This document shows, piece by piece, positions 5,148 through 5,865 of a stretch of 5,865 nucleotides of DNA. The notes under the pieces are model-generated. The model saw nothing but the letters and a program-made list of their open reading frames with translations. It made no database searches and had not been told where the DNA came from. Positions within the stretch are counted from its first letter, which is position 1, and each line of letters begins with the position of its first letter. Source of the stretch: Candidatus Stahliibacteriota bacterium (GTDB lineage Bacteria > Hydrothermota > Tepidihabitantia > B3-TA06); assembly GCA_030670165.1 (NCBI GenBank), contig DAOVCF010000126.1:1-5865 (forward strand). Reading direction: 5' to 3'. The position numbers and the translations under genes are program-made.

Positions 5148-5857
5148 AAAGGGTTCTATTTGCATCCGATCTACACGCCAGGCCAGATAAGCCCGAGCGC
5201 GAGGAAATCTTCAAGTGCTTTCTCAAGAAAGAGGCTTTAAGCTGCGATAAACTGTACCTCTTGGGCGATCTGTTTGAGTTCGGCTTCGTGTTCCGAGGTC
5301 GTGTCTTACCTGCCTATGAGCCGTTGATCGAGGAGATAGCCGAACTTATAAGGAAGGGGATTAAGGTTTTTTTTCTTGCAGGCAATCACGATCTTTGGAT
5401 ATCGGAGTACCTGCGCAAAAGGGGGCTCAGGATCGTTCAGGATGGCGAGGTGCACGAGGTGCTTGGACGAAAGGTGCAGCTGTTCCACGGGTTACTACGT
5501 GAACCGAATTCACTCTCGCGTCTTGCCGCCCGCATCATGCAGAACCCAACCTCGGTCTGGCTCTACTCGCTTCTCCCCTACCGGCTTGGCTTCAATCTTG
5601 CACTTGAGGCCGCCCACTTAAGTCGTAAACGTCATGTAAGGTTTCCCCGCGTATTCTATAGTTCAAGTCTTAAACCCATTGATCCCAGCACCCAAATTGT
5701 TATCAGCGGGCACCACCACGAGCTCCTGCGTTTCACCTATAGGAACCGTGAATTTTACTCTCTTGGCGAGTGGTTCAGCCGCTTCACCTATCTGGAGATG
5801 ACGTCTGAGGGCCTAGAACTCAAAGCCTTTGGCGTGGATACGCTCCTCTGCAAATAG
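5144..5857 (+). CDS. LpxH-like metallophosphoesterase (UDP-2,3-diacylglucosamine pyrophosphatase family)
   Basis: This is a calcineurin-like phosphoesterase of the LpxH type. LpxH cleaves UDP-2,3-diacylglucosamine to lipid X and UMP in lipid A synthesis at the inner membrane. The 237-residue product carries all seven dinuclear-metal ligands expected from LpxH: D9 and H11 (SDLHA), D42 (GDLFEF), N81 (GNHD), H115 (FHG), H190 and H192 (GHHH). The segment at about 121-163 (PNSLSRLAARI...SLLPYRLGFNLA...SRKR) matches the family's helical lid over the acyl chains. There are two departures from classical LpxH: the GNRD arginine is H82, and the Asp of the HGD motif is L117. These suggest a divergent paralogue, so lipid A activity is uncertain. 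The GTG at 5144 is the only start after an in-frame stop at 5123. It has no clear RBS and overlaps the upstream ORF by 4 nt, suggesting coupled translation. The gene is complete. Confidence 0.85.
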   Translation: MKRVLFASDLHARPDKPEREEIFKCFLKKEALSCDKLYLLGDLFEFGFVFRGRVLPAYEPLIEEIAELIRKGIKVFFLAGNHDLWISEYLRKRGLRIVQDGEVHEVLGRKVQLFHGLLREPNSLSRLAARIMQNPTSVWLYSLLPYRLGFNLALEAAHLSRKRHVRFPRVFYSSSLKPIDPSTQIVISGHHHELLRFTYRNREFYSLGEWFSRFTYLEMTSEGLELKAFGVDTLLCK

Positions 5858-5865
5858 CGCGAACC

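Noticed and set aside
5306..5621. Minus-strand frame 5306-5488 and plus-strand frame 5376-5621
   Set aside because: Both lie inside the LpxH-like gene, whose motif-bearing frame explains the region.
1..5865. CRISPR arrays, tRNA or rRNA genes, phage or defence genes
   Set aside because: No regularly spaced repeats, cloverleaf-like sequences, rRNA-like stretches or defence-family motifs were seen on either strand.

Overview
This window looks like chromosomal DNA of a Gram-negative-type bacterium that uses a V/A-type (NtpI/NtpK/NtpE) rotary ATPase rather than showing an F-type one here. A lipid-A-type UDP-diacylglucosamine pyrophosphatase homologue (LpxH family) and a secreted, membrane-anchored DUF2330-like protein fit a diderm cell. 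Base composition is moderate and codon use looks uniform. The mix would suit an uncultivated candidate phylum or an FCB/spirochaete-like lineage, but the taxonomy is inference only.

Layout. (1) Positions 1-3182, plus strand: the distal part of a V-type ATPase operon in the order subunit I (5' end cut by the window edge), subunit K (proteolipid ring) and subunit E (peripheral stalk). The genes are packed 0 and 3 nt apart. The K subunit keeps the full set of Na+-ligand residues known from Enterococcus hirae NtpK, so the enzyme is probably Na+-coupled. (2) Positions 3183-3245: a short convergent intergenic gap with a probable hairpin terminator. (3) Positions 3246-4057, minus strand: a DUF2330-like exported protein split by a frameshift. 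A signal peptide and DUF2330 core lie in one frame, and the membrane anchor with a basic tail lies in another. A good promoter (TTGACA, 17 nt, TATTGT) precedes it. (4) Positions 4058-4955: a degenerate insertion sequence. It has two near-identical 28/29-nt direct repeats and a hairpin upstream of a DDE (rve-type) transposase relic that carries an apparent internal deletion, a stop and frame changes. (5) Positions 4951-5857, plus strand: a consensus TATAAT box 5 nt before a 61-codon ORF, which overlaps by 4 nt (GTGA) an LpxH-like metallophosphoesterase that ends just before the window edge.

The three ATPase subunits belong to one membrane complex: I is the stator channel partner of the K ring, and E is part of the stalk that holds the catalytic head. 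No A, B, C, D or F subunit is in the window. Because the operon appears to end after E, those genes should lie upstream or elsewhere. I see no convincing new defence or mobile system. The points most worth checking are the split DUF2330 gene, the possibly leaderless small ORF with an out-of-frame hydrophobic stretch, the Na+-site signature, and the decayed IS with its repeated ends.
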